NCBI RefSeq assembly: GCF_000620865.1
Contig: NZ_JHZS01000005.1
Location: 1-54,191 of the forward strand
Reading direction: 5' to 3'
DNA: 54,191 bases
Source: Exiguobacterium sibiricum 7-3
Lineage (GTDB): Bacteria > Bacillota > Bacilli > Exiguobacteriales > Exiguobacteriaceae
Part shown: positions 7,451 through 14,054 of the stretch, one piece after another
Position numbering within the stretch: the stretch's first letter is position 1
How the letters are laid out: every line of letters starts with the position of its first letter
The notes under the pieces: model-generated
What the model saw: only the letters and a program-made list of their open reading frames with translations
The model's database searches: none
Told to the model about the DNA's origin: nothing
Program-made: the position numbers and the translations under genes

Positions 7451-8350
7451 ATGAAACGCTACAATTTTTATGTGTCAAAATCCGTTAATAGAGCTTTCCA
7501 AGCGAAAAAGTTTGGACGACAAGGTAGTAAGCAACTTCGAGAGGTTCTTGATAAAGGATTAGATAAAGCCCAATTAATCCGGTACATTCGTGATAATAAA
7601 ATGAGTGATAAGAATGATGTTGAAAAAGAAGTTAAGTTATTAACTTTAACCGAATTTCAGAGTAAAGAAATTGATGATCTTTGTGATAGCTTAAAACAAA
7701 TGGGATTGAACGCTAATAGATCTACAATCATCGAGTATCTTCTTACGATTTTAGAACCAAAAGGGCAAAAGGAATTGAAAAAACGTATGTATTACGTGCC
7801 TAAAGATATCCTAGAGTTGTTGGATATAGCTATAAAAAAACAAACTACAACGCTAAACTCTAATGGAACTTTTGTTCGAAGAAAAGACGAAATCATACGT
7901 TTTATAGATGAAGGTCTTTATAAGCCGTTAGAAAGCTTAAGAGATTATGAATTATACAACCATTGGTCAGATGAGAAGCATCAACTACAGCTGGTTTTAG
8001 ACGTAGAGACTGATGAATACATTGGTGAACAATCCATTCGTTTATTTGGAAATGATGAATCAAAGAATCGCATTAAAATTTTATGCGATGTATTCAGGCA
8101 GTATGTTAAATACACTGAAGAAGACACTATGAGTAAAATTAGAGAGGTGAAATTACTAATGCATAAAGCAATTGAGCGCTCTGTTGATCTTGTAGGATGG
8201 AATGAATCGAAAGAAATCGTTAATGAAGTTATGGAAGTATATGAATTGGAAGGAGATCAAACTATGTATCCGACAGGGAAAGAAGAATTGATTTATCCAG
8301 GACACGAATCAGAAGTGAACTACACAGCTGATAAAACTAGCGAAAAATAA
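7451..8350 (+). CDS. Putative DNA-binding protein with tandem ribbon-helix-helix-like modules
   Basis: I do not recognise the 299-residue family. By eye it contains four stretches that each read as a strand followed by two helices, the ribbon-helix-helix pattern: about 2-40 (YNFYVSKSVNRAF, then SKQLREVLDKGL), 63-105 (LLTLTEFQSKEIDDLCDSL, then NRSTIIEYLLTIL), 113-160 (RMYYVPKDILELLDIAI, then RRKDEIIRFIDEGL) and 177-220 (LQLVLDVETDEYIGEQ, then KNRIKILCDVFRQYV). The last 60 residues are acidic. RHH proteins normally carry one module and dimerise, so four in one chain would be unusual. It lies between the partition operon and the replication gene, so it may be a regulator or an origin or centromere binder. 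It has its own extended -10 promoter. Confidence 0.6.
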   Translation: MKRYNFYVSKSVNRAFQAKKFGRQGSKQLREVLDKGLDKAQLIRYIRDNKMSDKNDVEKEVKLLTLTEFQSKEIDDLCDSLKQMGLNANRSTIIEYLLTILEPKGQKELKKRMYYVPKDILELLDIAIKKQTTTLNSNGTFVRRKDEIIRFIDEGLYKPLESLRDYELYNHWSDEKHQLQLVLDVETDEYIGEQSIRLFGNDESKNRIKILCDVFRQYVKYTEEDTMSKIREVKLLMHKAIERSVDLVGWNESKEIVNEVMEVYELEGDQTMYPTGKEELIYPGHESEVNYTADKTSEK

Positions 8351-8742
8351 TCTTGTCCTATATAGCTTTTCCGAGTATTGTTAATGTAATGCGAGTAATT
8401 TTGGAATATTTTTTACAAAGGGAATTACAAAAGAGACCTTTACTAATATATAAAAAGTAAAATTGAATAAAGGAAAAGGACCTGAATCATAGATTCAAGC
8501 CCTCAGAGAACATGCATACCCACTCAATTGTCTTTGGCCGGACGGGAGATGAATTTGCTGTTCTAATTAACATACTTATGACCTCATATTAGCATGCTTA
8601 AACATGTCTGACAAGGTTATAAGTATAAAAAGCGTGACCTCCAATATACGGGTGTGCATGTTCTCTGTTGTTTTTACTAAAAATCAACGGGAGCAGCATA
8701 CCCTTTTTGTGTGCTCTTCTTACTAGTTGGAGGAGAAGTCTG
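8351..8742 (+). promoter_or_regulatory. Replication-gene leader with attenuator
   Basis: An 18-base inverted repeat (one mismatch), CAGAGAACATGCATACCC at 8504-8521 and GGGTGTGCATGTTCTCTG at 8650-8667, spans the leader, and its right arm is followed by TTGTTTTT. Pairing of the arms would form a terminator before the rep gene. A minus-strand promoter lies in the loop, so an antisense RNA can pair with the left arm. This resembles the antisense-driven transcription attenuation of Inc18 plasmids such as pIP501, by analogy only. I see no iterons, so the origin itself may be in the gene or close by. Confidence 0.65.
8478..8580 (-). ncRNA. Candidate antisense copy-control RNA
   Basis: On the minus strand a promoter reads TTGTCA (8614-8609), a 17-base spacer, and TAATAT (8591-8586). 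Transcription would start near 8580 and run through the left arm of the attenuator. A terminator follows: GGGCTTGAATC, loop TAT, GATTCAGGTCC, then TTTTCCTTT, ending near 8478. The RNA of about 100 nt is fully complementary to the rep leader. Both promoter boxes are close to consensus and the spacing is ideal, which makes this the best-supported regulatory RNA of the window. Confidence 0.7.
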
Positions 8743-10275
8743 ATGTACTCGAGTCTTTCTAAAAGTCCTGTAAGACAGCATTCGTATTTAGAACAAGAAG
8801 TTTTAGAAACTATTTTCGGTCGTGGAATTGGGTTGTACGATAACTATGCAAATAACGTACCGAGATCTATCAAACAAAAGTGTGATTTTGAGTTGAAAAC
8901 TCAAGGAAGTATACGAGTTGCTTACAGTAAAGAAAGTATTTTTGACCTCTCTTTAGGAGGTCAAGATATTGCGCGAAGTATCCAGGGTGTTTTGCACTAC
9001 CATAACAATAGCCATAGTGGAGTAACCCATTTTACTCCAAATACATATTATAAGGCCGTAAAGCCATCTGACATTGCCGATGAAAACTTAAGACGGGTTA
9101 GAACATTTGGTTTTGATATCGATCAAAAAACTTCAGTACAACAAATCCTGTTTGCTTTCGAAGTAGCAGGGATTCCGTGTAAGCCGACATTAATTTTAAA
9201 AACTTCGAAGGGAGTGCAGTTTTTTGTTGTGTTTGCAGATAATGAAGCTTGGTACGGTTCAGTTTCTGCTATTCAATATGCAAAAGCCATTGGAGAAGCA
9301 ATACGTTCTTCTTTGTATGAACAAGGATTACCAATTGACTTGAACAATGCACTTTTTGGATGGGCGCGTTTTCCAAGAGAAGAAACAATCATGTATTTTG
9401 AAAAGGAAAACGTTTGGTCTAAAGATGAAGCTACTGAATGGTTTCAAGAATTAGGTCTTAAACGTGGTAATGCATCAGTCAATGGATCTTGGTTAACTAG
9501 TAAGGCTGGACGTGCTCTGTGGAATACAGACGAAAAAGGAACTCGTAACATGGCAGCGTTTGAATTAAGTGTTATGGCTAAGAGAGATGGATATGAGCTC
9601 GAGGATACCCTATTGATGATGAAAGAGCGAAATGCAGTAGCTACCTATCCTATCGGTAACAGAAGACTCGAAAAAGCCGTAAGAAGTGCATATAAAAAAG
9701 ATTACTTTGTGAGACCAGATGTAGTTGAAATGATTTGTGGTGTACGTCCTCAGTTACGTGGTTATTATAAACACAAAAAATCAAAGGAAGAACGTGCTTA
9801 TGAAAAAATAGAAGAGCTTGTAGAACGTACTATTGATCACCTTGAAAAAAGGTTGCCCGTTGGGGAGGGGAGTAGTCTGTCCATTAGTGCCTCACAACTT
9901 GCAGAAGAAATGAATCATGAAAAAGCACAAGTCAAAAGTTTGACTCGTGCTTTTAAGAAAGTCTCAAAATCTAAGTTCATTATTCGTAAAAAAAGAGATT
10001 TAAAAGGCAATGTGGTGAAAGGTAGATACGCTGGATTTGTTATTTATCGGACTCAGGATTTTATGTTGGAGATCTCGAGTCAAAAGCAGAAGATTCAATT
10101 ACCTGTAGGTACATATAATGTATTATGTGCATTAGAAAAGACAAAAGAATACGCCTCAAAATTAATGTGTCAACTGCCAAAACACTTAGGTACCGTATCG
10201 AGCGCCCCAGTTCTGGGGCTTATTTATACAACAGGTTTACTACCTGGTCCTGGTTTGTGGTGGCTTTCTGAGTGA
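8743..10275 (+). CDS. rep: Plasmid replication protein with primase-like (AEP/PriCT-type) domains
   Basis: A 510-residue probable initiator. The segment around 118-128 (VRTFGFDIDQKTS) carries the DxD metal motif typical of archaeo-eukaryotic-type primases, and 215-235 (DLNNALFGWARFPRE) is another conserved-looking block. Residues about 265-310 (KGTRNMAAFELSVMAKRDGYELEDTLLMMKERN) match the helical PriCT domain that follows such primases in plasmid Rep proteins. The C-terminal 150 residues look like a winged-helix DNA-binding region. No helicase Walker motif is seen, so a host helicase would be recruited. ATG 8743 is chosen for its GGAGGAG site; the ORF is open further upstream, but that would include the attenuator. 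A GCCCCAG-TT-CTGGGGC hairpin lies near the 3' end. Confidence 0.75.
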   Translation: MYSSLSKSPVRQHSYLEQEVLETIFGRGIGLYDNYANNVPRSIKQKCDFELKTQGSIRVAYSKESIFDLSLGGQDIARSIQGVLHYHNNSHSGVTHFTPNTYYKAVKPSDIADENLRRVRTFGFDIDQKTSVQQILFAFEVAGIPCKPTLILKTSKGVQFFVVFADNEAWYGSVSAIQYAKAIGEAIRSSLYEQGLPIDLNNALFGWARFPREETIMYFEKENVWSKDEATEWFQELGLKRGNASVNGSWLTSKAGRALWNTDEKGTRNMAAFELSVMAKRDGYELEDTLLMMKERNAVATYPIGNRRLEKAVRSAYKKDYFVRPDVVEMICGVRPQLRGYYKHKKSKEERAYEKIEELVERTIDHLEKRLPVGEGSSLSISASQLAEEMNHEKAQVKSLTRAFKKVSKSKFIIRKKRDLKGNVVKGRYAGFVIYRTQDFMLEISSQKQKIQLPVGTYNVLCALEKTKEYASKLMCQLPKHLGTVSSAPVLGLIYTTGLLPGPGLWWLSE

Positions 10276-10325
10276 TCATTCTTTAGAGTATGGTATTTGA
10301 AATATCTTACTAGTGATTAAAAGAC

Positions 10326-11324
10326 TTAGATGTTTATTTCTTTAAATGCTCCAGAGTATATTTTCCCTATTAAAGTAAAACCATTTGCGCTCAATTTCTT
10401 TGTCACAAATGGTATTTCTCCTATCGTTTGTTGGGTAACTTCAATCAAACCGAGTGGTTGAATTACTTTAACAAGATGGACTTTTAGCATTTCGTCTAGG
10501 GGTTTAGTTTTAACCTCAGGAATACCGTCTGCTAACAACGCATGATATTCGATTAGTAACTCTAATAAGGTTAGATGCGTTTTATCTAATCCAAATTCTC
10601 TAGCATCGTCTTCATCTATATTTATAGATCGACTAGTTAATGCATATAAGATTTCCTCATAAGTAAAATCACCTAATTTAGTTTGTCTCGATTCTGGAGC
10701 AGGGCGCGAAGTTTCTCTAATCAAGATTTGTTGCTTAGACTTTACTTTCTCTAATTCTCGTTGCAATTTTTCGACTTCTTGATACGCAGGGTGTTTTTCT
10801 GCTCTAATCCATCCATTTAAGCCTAAATGGACTTCTGCTTCAGAAAGAGATCTCATTACATATGTTTTAAGTTGTTCTAAATGATTAATATTAAGGACAG
10901 CGTTTTGCGACGTAATTCTATGCTTAAAACCTCTAAATCGTGCTCTATGGTGACTTTCATACACTTCTTCCAATGAGAATGCACCAGAATCAACTTTCGT
11001 TCTCAATATATCATTAGATATTCTAAATACGAAAATGGGCTTATTTAGTTCACGTGCCAAAAGATATTCATAATTAACCTGACTAGTGTTCATGAAAAAT
11101 GAGGGTCCAAACTTTTCTCCCAAAATTAAAATGAATACATCTGAATCAGTGATTAAACGAGTCATGAGACCCATATGAATATTAACAGAAGGAGAGGTGT
11201 CTTCTGAGTAATACAAATCTGATGGAAAATGATTTGCATCTAAAATAGCTTGCTTTACCAATTCATGTTCTTCAGTCAAAGCATCGAAACCAGATGATAT
11301 ATATACTTGCATTTTTTTCTCCAA
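10326..11324 (-). CDS. DUF4062 domain protein, candidate TIR-like effector
   Basis: About 332 residues. The N-terminal 110 match DUF4062: MQVYISSGFDALTEEHELVKQAIL, then a mid segment with SEDTSPSVNIHMGLMTRLITDSDVFILILGEKFGPSF. This is a TIR/nucleoside-deoxyribosyltransferase-like fold often at the N-terminus of immune or signalling proteins. A coiled coil follows (EVEKLQRELEKVKSKQQILIRE, about 190-215) and then a helical, possibly winged-helix, C-terminus. A TTG at 11324 has AAGGAGG nine bases upstream; ATG 11312 with GGAG is the alternative. It is the only minus-strand gene in the replication-maintenance backbone. It is divergent from the large structured RNA at 11377. The role is unknown; a phage-defence role is a guess from the family. 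Confidence 0.68.
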   Translation of the reverse strand: MEKKMQVYISSGFDALTEEHELVKQAILDANHFPSDLYYSEDTSPSVNIHMGLMTRLITDSDVFILILGEKFGPSFFMNTSQVNYEYLLARELNKPIFVFRISNDILRTKVDSGAFSLEEVYESHHRARFRGFKHRITSQNAVLNINHLEQLKTYVMRSLSEAEVHLGLNGWIRAEKHPAYQEVEKLQRELEKVKSKQQILIRETSRPAPESRQTKLGDFTYEEILYALTSRSINIDEDDAREFGLDKTHLTLLELLIEYHALLADGIPEVKTKPLDEMLKVHLVKVIQPLGLIEVTQQTIGEIPFVTKKLSANGFTLIGKIYSGAFKEINI

Positions 11325-11376
11325 AGTAAAGATCCTCCTTATTACTAATATGTATATAGTAGCATTAATATCTTTA

Positions 11377-11880
11377 GGGCTCATAGAACGTCCTGTAGCG
11401 CATATACATGCTGACAGGACCTAACTACCGCTGACAGCCTACTCCGGCCGATAACGACGTTTCCTAAGCGCCCAAGGCGCTAGGATCCGTACGTTCCTGT
11501 CCATCGTTTAACGGCAGCCACGGAGCGTAAGTCAAGATCAAATGCATTATGCTAGCACTATCGTTAACGCTAGCATTGAAAAAAGGAAGTCCGGCCAATG
11601 CCGGACGAGAGCATTTTTCCGATTTGCCCCTTGGAGCGTACACTTCACTGACCAGGGCTGATGATGTAGGACCCGAGCCTCGGCTTCGCCTCTCGGGATC
11701 CTCCAGCACCTAGACCTGGACTCCTCATCAAGGGACGGAAACTTTGTATCATTCTCTGAAGATCGGAGAATGATACAAAGTTTCCTCAGGAGATCCCTTG
11801 ACACGTCGTAGGCAGCGAGTGTCCGCATGCGGTGCCAAACCGGCAAAAATAAGCCTGGTGAGGCCTTTTAAGCGCCCCAA
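11377..11880 (+). ncRNA. Candidate large ornate structured RNA (about 500 nt)
   Basis: A G+C-rich island in an AT-rich plasmid with many stable helices and no credible gene. The first 154 bases (11377-11530) are a diverged copy of 15908-16061 with compensatory changes. Further helices: ATGCTAGC/GCTAGCAT (11545-11574), GTCCGGC/GCCGGAC (11590-11608), CCCGAG/CTCGGG (11680-11698), TCAAGGGA (11728-11735) with TCCCTTGA (11794-11801), enclosing a perfect 18-bp stem 11739-11756/11766-11783, and a long-range CCTTGG (about 11631) with CCAAGG (about 11876). A weak -10 (TATAGT, 11355-11360) lies upstream. The plus strand is favoured because the copy at 15908 is in the leader of a plus-strand gene. It recalls the ornate RNAs of phages and plasmids (GOLLD, ROOL), but I cannot assign it to either. 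Confidence 0.6.
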
Positions 11881-11897
11881 GGAGACAAAGACGGAAA

Positions 11898-11911
11898 AAC
11901 CAAGTTCGAAA
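11898..11911 (+). promoter_or_regulatory. Candidate small-RNA target site in the leader of the 68-aa gene
   Basis: AACCAAGTTCGAAA pairs over 14 bases, with one G-U pair, with TTTCGAATTTGGTT of the candidate small RNA at 13830-13843. The following ACGAAAAGAGGAA, which contains the ribosome binding site, is shared with the leader of the RadC-like gene. Confidence 0.5.
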
Positions 11912-11938
11912 ACATCAAAAACGAAAAGAGGAAAACCA

Positions 11939-12145
11939 ATGAAATCAGTTCAAGAGATTACAGTGCTAGGATTCATCAACTATTGTTTGAAAGCAGATTA
12001 TGAATCGCTTAAACAATACTTAGGGTGTACTCAAGAAATATCTGAAAATGAAGAAGATTTTTTAGATAAGATTGAAAATATGCTTAATCTGATTACTGAA
12101 GCAAAGTTAGATGGGACATTTTTCTTCATTGATGAAAGTGAATAA
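11939..12145 (+). CDS. Small protein of unknown function (68 aa)
   Basis: I do not recognise this 68-residue acidic protein. It is predicted to be mostly helical and has no membrane segment; a run of glutamate and aspartate (EISENEEDFLDKIENML) fills the middle. The reading frame is open much further upstream through the structured RNA, but ATG 11939 has AAGAGGA seven bases before it and the protein-like composition starts there. Its leader shares about 30 bases with the next gene, including the AACCAA-TTCGAAA motif that the candidate small RNA at 13798 could pair with. Confidence 0.6.
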   Translation: MKSVQEITVLGFINYCLKADYESLKQYLGCTQEISENEEDFLDKIENMLNLITEAKLDGTFFFIDESE

Positions 12146-12150
12146 AATAA

Positions 12151-12199
12151 CTATTTTTAGTTTAAAAATAGTGTAATTTTATACTTTTTATGTTATAAT
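12151..12199 (+). promoter_or_regulatory. Promoter of the RadC-like gene with a TAGTTTAA-type palindrome
   Basis: CTATTTTTA and TAAAAATAG at 12151-12171 are perfect 9-base arms around GTT, containing TAGTTTAA. They are followed by an extended -10 box, TGTTATAAT, at 12191-12199. The palindrome sits over the -35 region, so a protein bound there would control this promoter. Confidence 0.65.
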
Positions 12200-12244
12200 A
12201 GATATAGGAGGTGAGGGAGAGAAAACTTGTAACACCAAGAGTTT

Positions 12245-12258
12245 TACCAAATTCGAAA
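12245..12258 (+). promoter_or_regulatory. Candidate small-RNA target site in the RadC-like leader
   Basis: TACCAAATTCGAAA gives 13 consecutive Watson-Crick pairs with the candidate small RNA (13830-13843). It lies about 20 bases before the AGAGGA ribosome binding site of the gene at 12289. Confidence 0.5.
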
Positions 12259-12288
12259 GTATAAAAAACGAAAAGAGGAATGTCATTT

Positions 12289-12738
12289 ATGATGCTAGAG
12301 TCAGTTGTAGAAGTAGTTAGAATTTCCCAAGAAACTAAGGTACGAAAAGGACGAATTGCTACTCCAATCAGTAGTCCTAATGAAGTTGCTAATTTAGCTT
12401 CATTTTATATCGGTGATGAAGATCGCGAAGTTCTATTAGTAATTGGTTTAAATACTAAGAATAAAATTAATATGATTAACCGAGCGCACATGGGGTCACT
12501 TAGTTCCTCGATCGTTACGCCTAGAGAGGTTTTCAAACCTCTCATTCTAAATAACTGTGCTTCATTTGTAATCTGTCATAACCATCCGAGCGCAGATTTA
12601 AGACCGAGTTCCGAAGACATCCAGTTAACGCAACGATTTGTTGAAGTTGGGGACTTAATGGGAATTAAATTGCTAGATCATCTGATTGTAAATAATGAGA
12701 CGGGATTCCTTTCATTAAAAACTGAAGGTTTGTTCTAA
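12289..12738 (+). CDS. RadC-type JAB domain protein
   Basis: A 149-residue protein consisting of the JAB/MPN domain found at the C-terminus of RadC. The metal-binding signature HNHPSADLRPSSED is complete (HxH, then S and D), near residue 97, preceded by the family's REVFKPLILNNCASFVICHNHP stretch. The helix-hairpin-helix region of full-length RadC is missing, as is usual for plasmid and prophage versions. RadC-like JAB proteins are common beside plasmid maintenance genes, but their substrate is unknown. I chose ATG 12289, nine bases from AGAGGA; ATG 12280 is too close to it. The leader carries a candidate small-RNA target and the promoter a palindromic operator. Confidence 0.85.
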   Translation: MMLESVVEVVRISQETKVRKGRIATPISSPNEVANLASFYIGDEDREVLLVIGLNTKNKINMINRAHMGSLSSSIVTPREVFKPLILNNCASFVICHNHPSADLRPSSEDIQLTQRFVEVGDLMGIKLLDHLIVNNETGFLSLKTEGLF

Positions 12739-12745
12739 AAATGAA

Positions 12746-12769
12746 CGGTGAGGAGTAAAGTCCTCACCG
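12746..12769 (+). terminator. Intercistronic hairpin
   Basis: CGGTGAGGA and TCCTCACCG form a perfect 9-bp stem between the RadC-like gene and the next gene. There is no T run after it, so it is more likely a transcript stabiliser or partial terminator than a full stop. Confidence 0.5.
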
Positions 12770-12804
12770 CCCTATTAATAAACCAATAAGGAGATGATGA
12801 GCTT

Positions 12805-13119
12805 ATGAGTAAATTAACTATCGATGAGTATATGAAGATGCACAATGTAAAGAATCACCATGTTCTAAACGATTTATCTAAATTAGGAAACCCATTAGTT
12901 GAGTTAAAAACATACGGTGATTTCTATGATTCACATGGAGAATCAAAAACAAAAACTGAACGTTTGTTTTACTTAACTCGTAAAGGTGCTAAAGAAATTA
13001 TCGGAAATGTTATTACTACTATGAGGTCTGAATTAGATGAATGGACTTATGATGAAACTTGGCTAGTATATCGAATCGCAAAGGATAAAAAGTTATTAGT
13101 TTCTGAAAAATTGATATAA
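12805..13119 (+). CDS. Unknown protein (104 aa)
   Basis: I do not recognise this 104-residue soluble protein. The middle reads GDFYDSHGESKTKTERLFYLTRKGAKEIIGNVI, and such a LTxxGxxxI pattern is often found at the end of a phage antirepressor-type or winged-helix segment (compare Rha-like and KilA-N-associated proteins), so a DNA-binding role is possible but weak. The ATG has AAGGAGATGATGAG upstream. It lies between two GC-rich hairpins in the run of small maintenance-region genes, all on the plus strand, and is probably cotranscribed with the RadC-like gene. Confidence 0.55.
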   Translation: MSKLTIDEYMKMHNVKNHHVLNDLSKLGNPLVELKTYGDFYDSHGESKTKTERLFYLTRKGAKEIIGNVITTMRSELDEWTYDETWLVYRIAKDKKLLVSEKLI

Positions 13120-13124
13120 GGAGA

Positions 13125-13149
13125 CTTTCCGAGGCATTGCCTCGGAAAG
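13125..13149 (+). terminator. Intercistronic hairpin
   Basis: Arms CTTTCCGAGGC and GCCTCGGAAAG (11 bp, perfect) around ATT. No T run follows. It separates the genes at 12805 and 13180 and resembles the hairpin at 12746. Confidence 0.5.
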
Positions 13150-13179
13150 CTTTATATTAAGAGAACGGGAGATCCGTAG

Positions 13180-13749
13180 ATGAAAACTTGTATTTATTGT
13201 GGTGGAAAGGTTGAACTATTATCAGGTGAAATATATAAATGTGCATTTTGTAACGTCAATCTTGGCCCTAATAGTCCATATGGTGAGGTAGGAGAAGATG
13301 GTGCTCGACCTCAAATAAATGGTTTTAAAATAAGGGTTATCTTGAGAGATGAAGATTACTTAGCAGGAATTTCTATTAATGAACTTTTGAACACGATGAC
13401 ATTAAGTATGATTTACTCGATTTTGAAAGAGATGAGACTTATTCGTTCTGAAGCATATTTACTTTTAAAAAACGCAAAAGATTTTTTAAAAGTAAACGCC
13501 GATAAGCTATCGGAACAAGAAAAGCGTGATTTTGAACAATCAATTAATTCACAGGGAGAAACGTACGAGTTCTGGACAAGAAAAATGTGGATGGTTGAAA
13601 ATGTTTGTATAAAGAAGTTTGGGTACTGTCCTGCAGCTATTCAAGAAAGAACTTTAGATCAGATGGAACAGACTACAATTAAGTTGTCTAGAAAAACGAT
13701 GAGAATTAACAGCAACAATAACGTTTCACGTGAAACGGCGAATGTATAA
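13180..13749 (+). CDS. Unknown protein with an N-terminal zinc ribbon (189 aa)
   Basis: The first 30 residues carry two CxxC knuckles (CIYCGG and CAFCN), a zinc-ribbon pattern. The remainder is mainly helical, with a basic C-terminus rich in asparagine (MRINSNNNVSRETANV). I do not recognise the family. A zinc ribbon of this sort usually binds nucleic acid or another protein. The ATG at 13180 has GGGAGAT seven bases upstream. It lies at the end of the small-gene cluster, directly before the candidate small RNA and the parM-like gene, so a part in regulating them is possible. Confidence 0.6.
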   Translation: MKTCIYCGGKVELLSGEIYKCAFCNVNLGPNSPYGEVGEDGARPQINGFKIRVILRDEDYLAGISINELLNTMTLSMIYSILKEMRLIRSEAYLLLKNAKDFLKVNADKLSEQEKRDFEQSINSQGETYEFWTRKMWMVENVCIKKFGYCPAAIQERTLDQMEQTTIKLSRKTMRINSNNNVSRETANV

Positions 13750-13782
13750 ATGTATTAATTAGTATTGTTTCGGGAATATTTT

Positions 13783-13791
13783 TGTTAAAAT
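13783..13791 (+). promoter_or_regulatory. Extended -10 promoter of the candidate small RNA
   Basis: TGTTAAAAT (TG, one base, TAAAAT). A TTGTTT at 13765-13770 is upstream, but the spacing (15) is short, so the extended -10 would carry most of the recognition. Transcription would start near 13798. Confidence 0.5.
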
Positions 13792-13797
13792 AAAAAT

Positions 13798-13879
13798 ATG
13801 AGGAATTAAAGCTCTTTTCGCTTTAATTTTTTCGAATTTGGTTAGAGTATTCTTGCGGAAACAAGAATACTCTTTTTTT
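13798..13879 (+). ncRNA. Candidate small regulatory RNA with a seed complementary to three plasmid leaders
   Basis: About 80 nt, with a clear three-part design. A 5' hairpin (AATTAAAGC 13804-13812 with GCTTTAATT 13820-13828) comes first, then a single-stranded stretch holding TTTCGAATTTGGTT (13830-13843). An intrinsic terminator ends it (12-bp stem AGAGTATTCTTG/CAAGAATACTCT, 13844-13873, then a T run). The single-stranded stretch is the reverse complement of AACCAAATTCGAAA before the parM-like gene (14029-14042), where pairing would reach the ribosome binding site. It also pairs with the leaders at 11898-11911 and 12245-12258. It may instead be just the terminator of the preceding gene; the complementarity argues otherwise. 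Confidence 0.58.
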
Positions 13880-13907
13880 AATGTAATTATAAATTAATTT
13901 TAGTCTT

Positions 13908-13966
13908 AATTTAAACTAAAAATAAATTTATTTTTAGTTTAAATTAGAGTTAATTAGTGATATAAT
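13908..13966 (+). promoter_or_regulatory. parM-like promoter with a 38-bp perfect palindrome
   Basis: A perfect palindrome covers 13908-13945. Its 19-base arms start AATTTAAACTAAAAATAAA. It is followed by an extended -10 box, TGATATAAT, at 13958-13966. The palindrome overlaps the place where a -35 box would be. Two smaller palindromes of the same type follow at 13995-14011 and 14018-14031. This is a likely operator, and possibly the centromere, of the actin-type segregation system. Confidence 0.7.
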
Positions 13967-14028
13967 TTACTTGTAAGTAATAATTGCTATTCATTAGTTT
14001 AATTAAAACTATTGATAGTTTATTTTTA

Positions 14029-14042
14029 AACCAAATTCGAAA
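14029..14042 (+). promoter_or_regulatory. Candidate small-RNA target overlapping the parM-like ribosome binding site
   Basis: AACCAAATTCGAAA is perfectly complementary over 14 bases to 13830-13843. Its last bases run into AAAGGGG (14041-14047), the ribosome binding site for ATG 14055. Pairing would block translation. Confidence 0.55.
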
Positions 14043-14054
14043 GGGGTCATTTAT

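Noticed and set aside
11658-11664. CTGATGA, the first half of a hammerhead ribozyme core
   Set aside because: No matching GAAA and cleavage-site arrangement with the required stems could be found around it.
11464-11846. Two overlapping minus-strand ORFs of 81 and 99 codons in the structured RNA region
   Set aside because: No ribosome binding sites, no protein-like composition, and the region is better explained by strong RNA helices; the open frames follow from the high G+C content.
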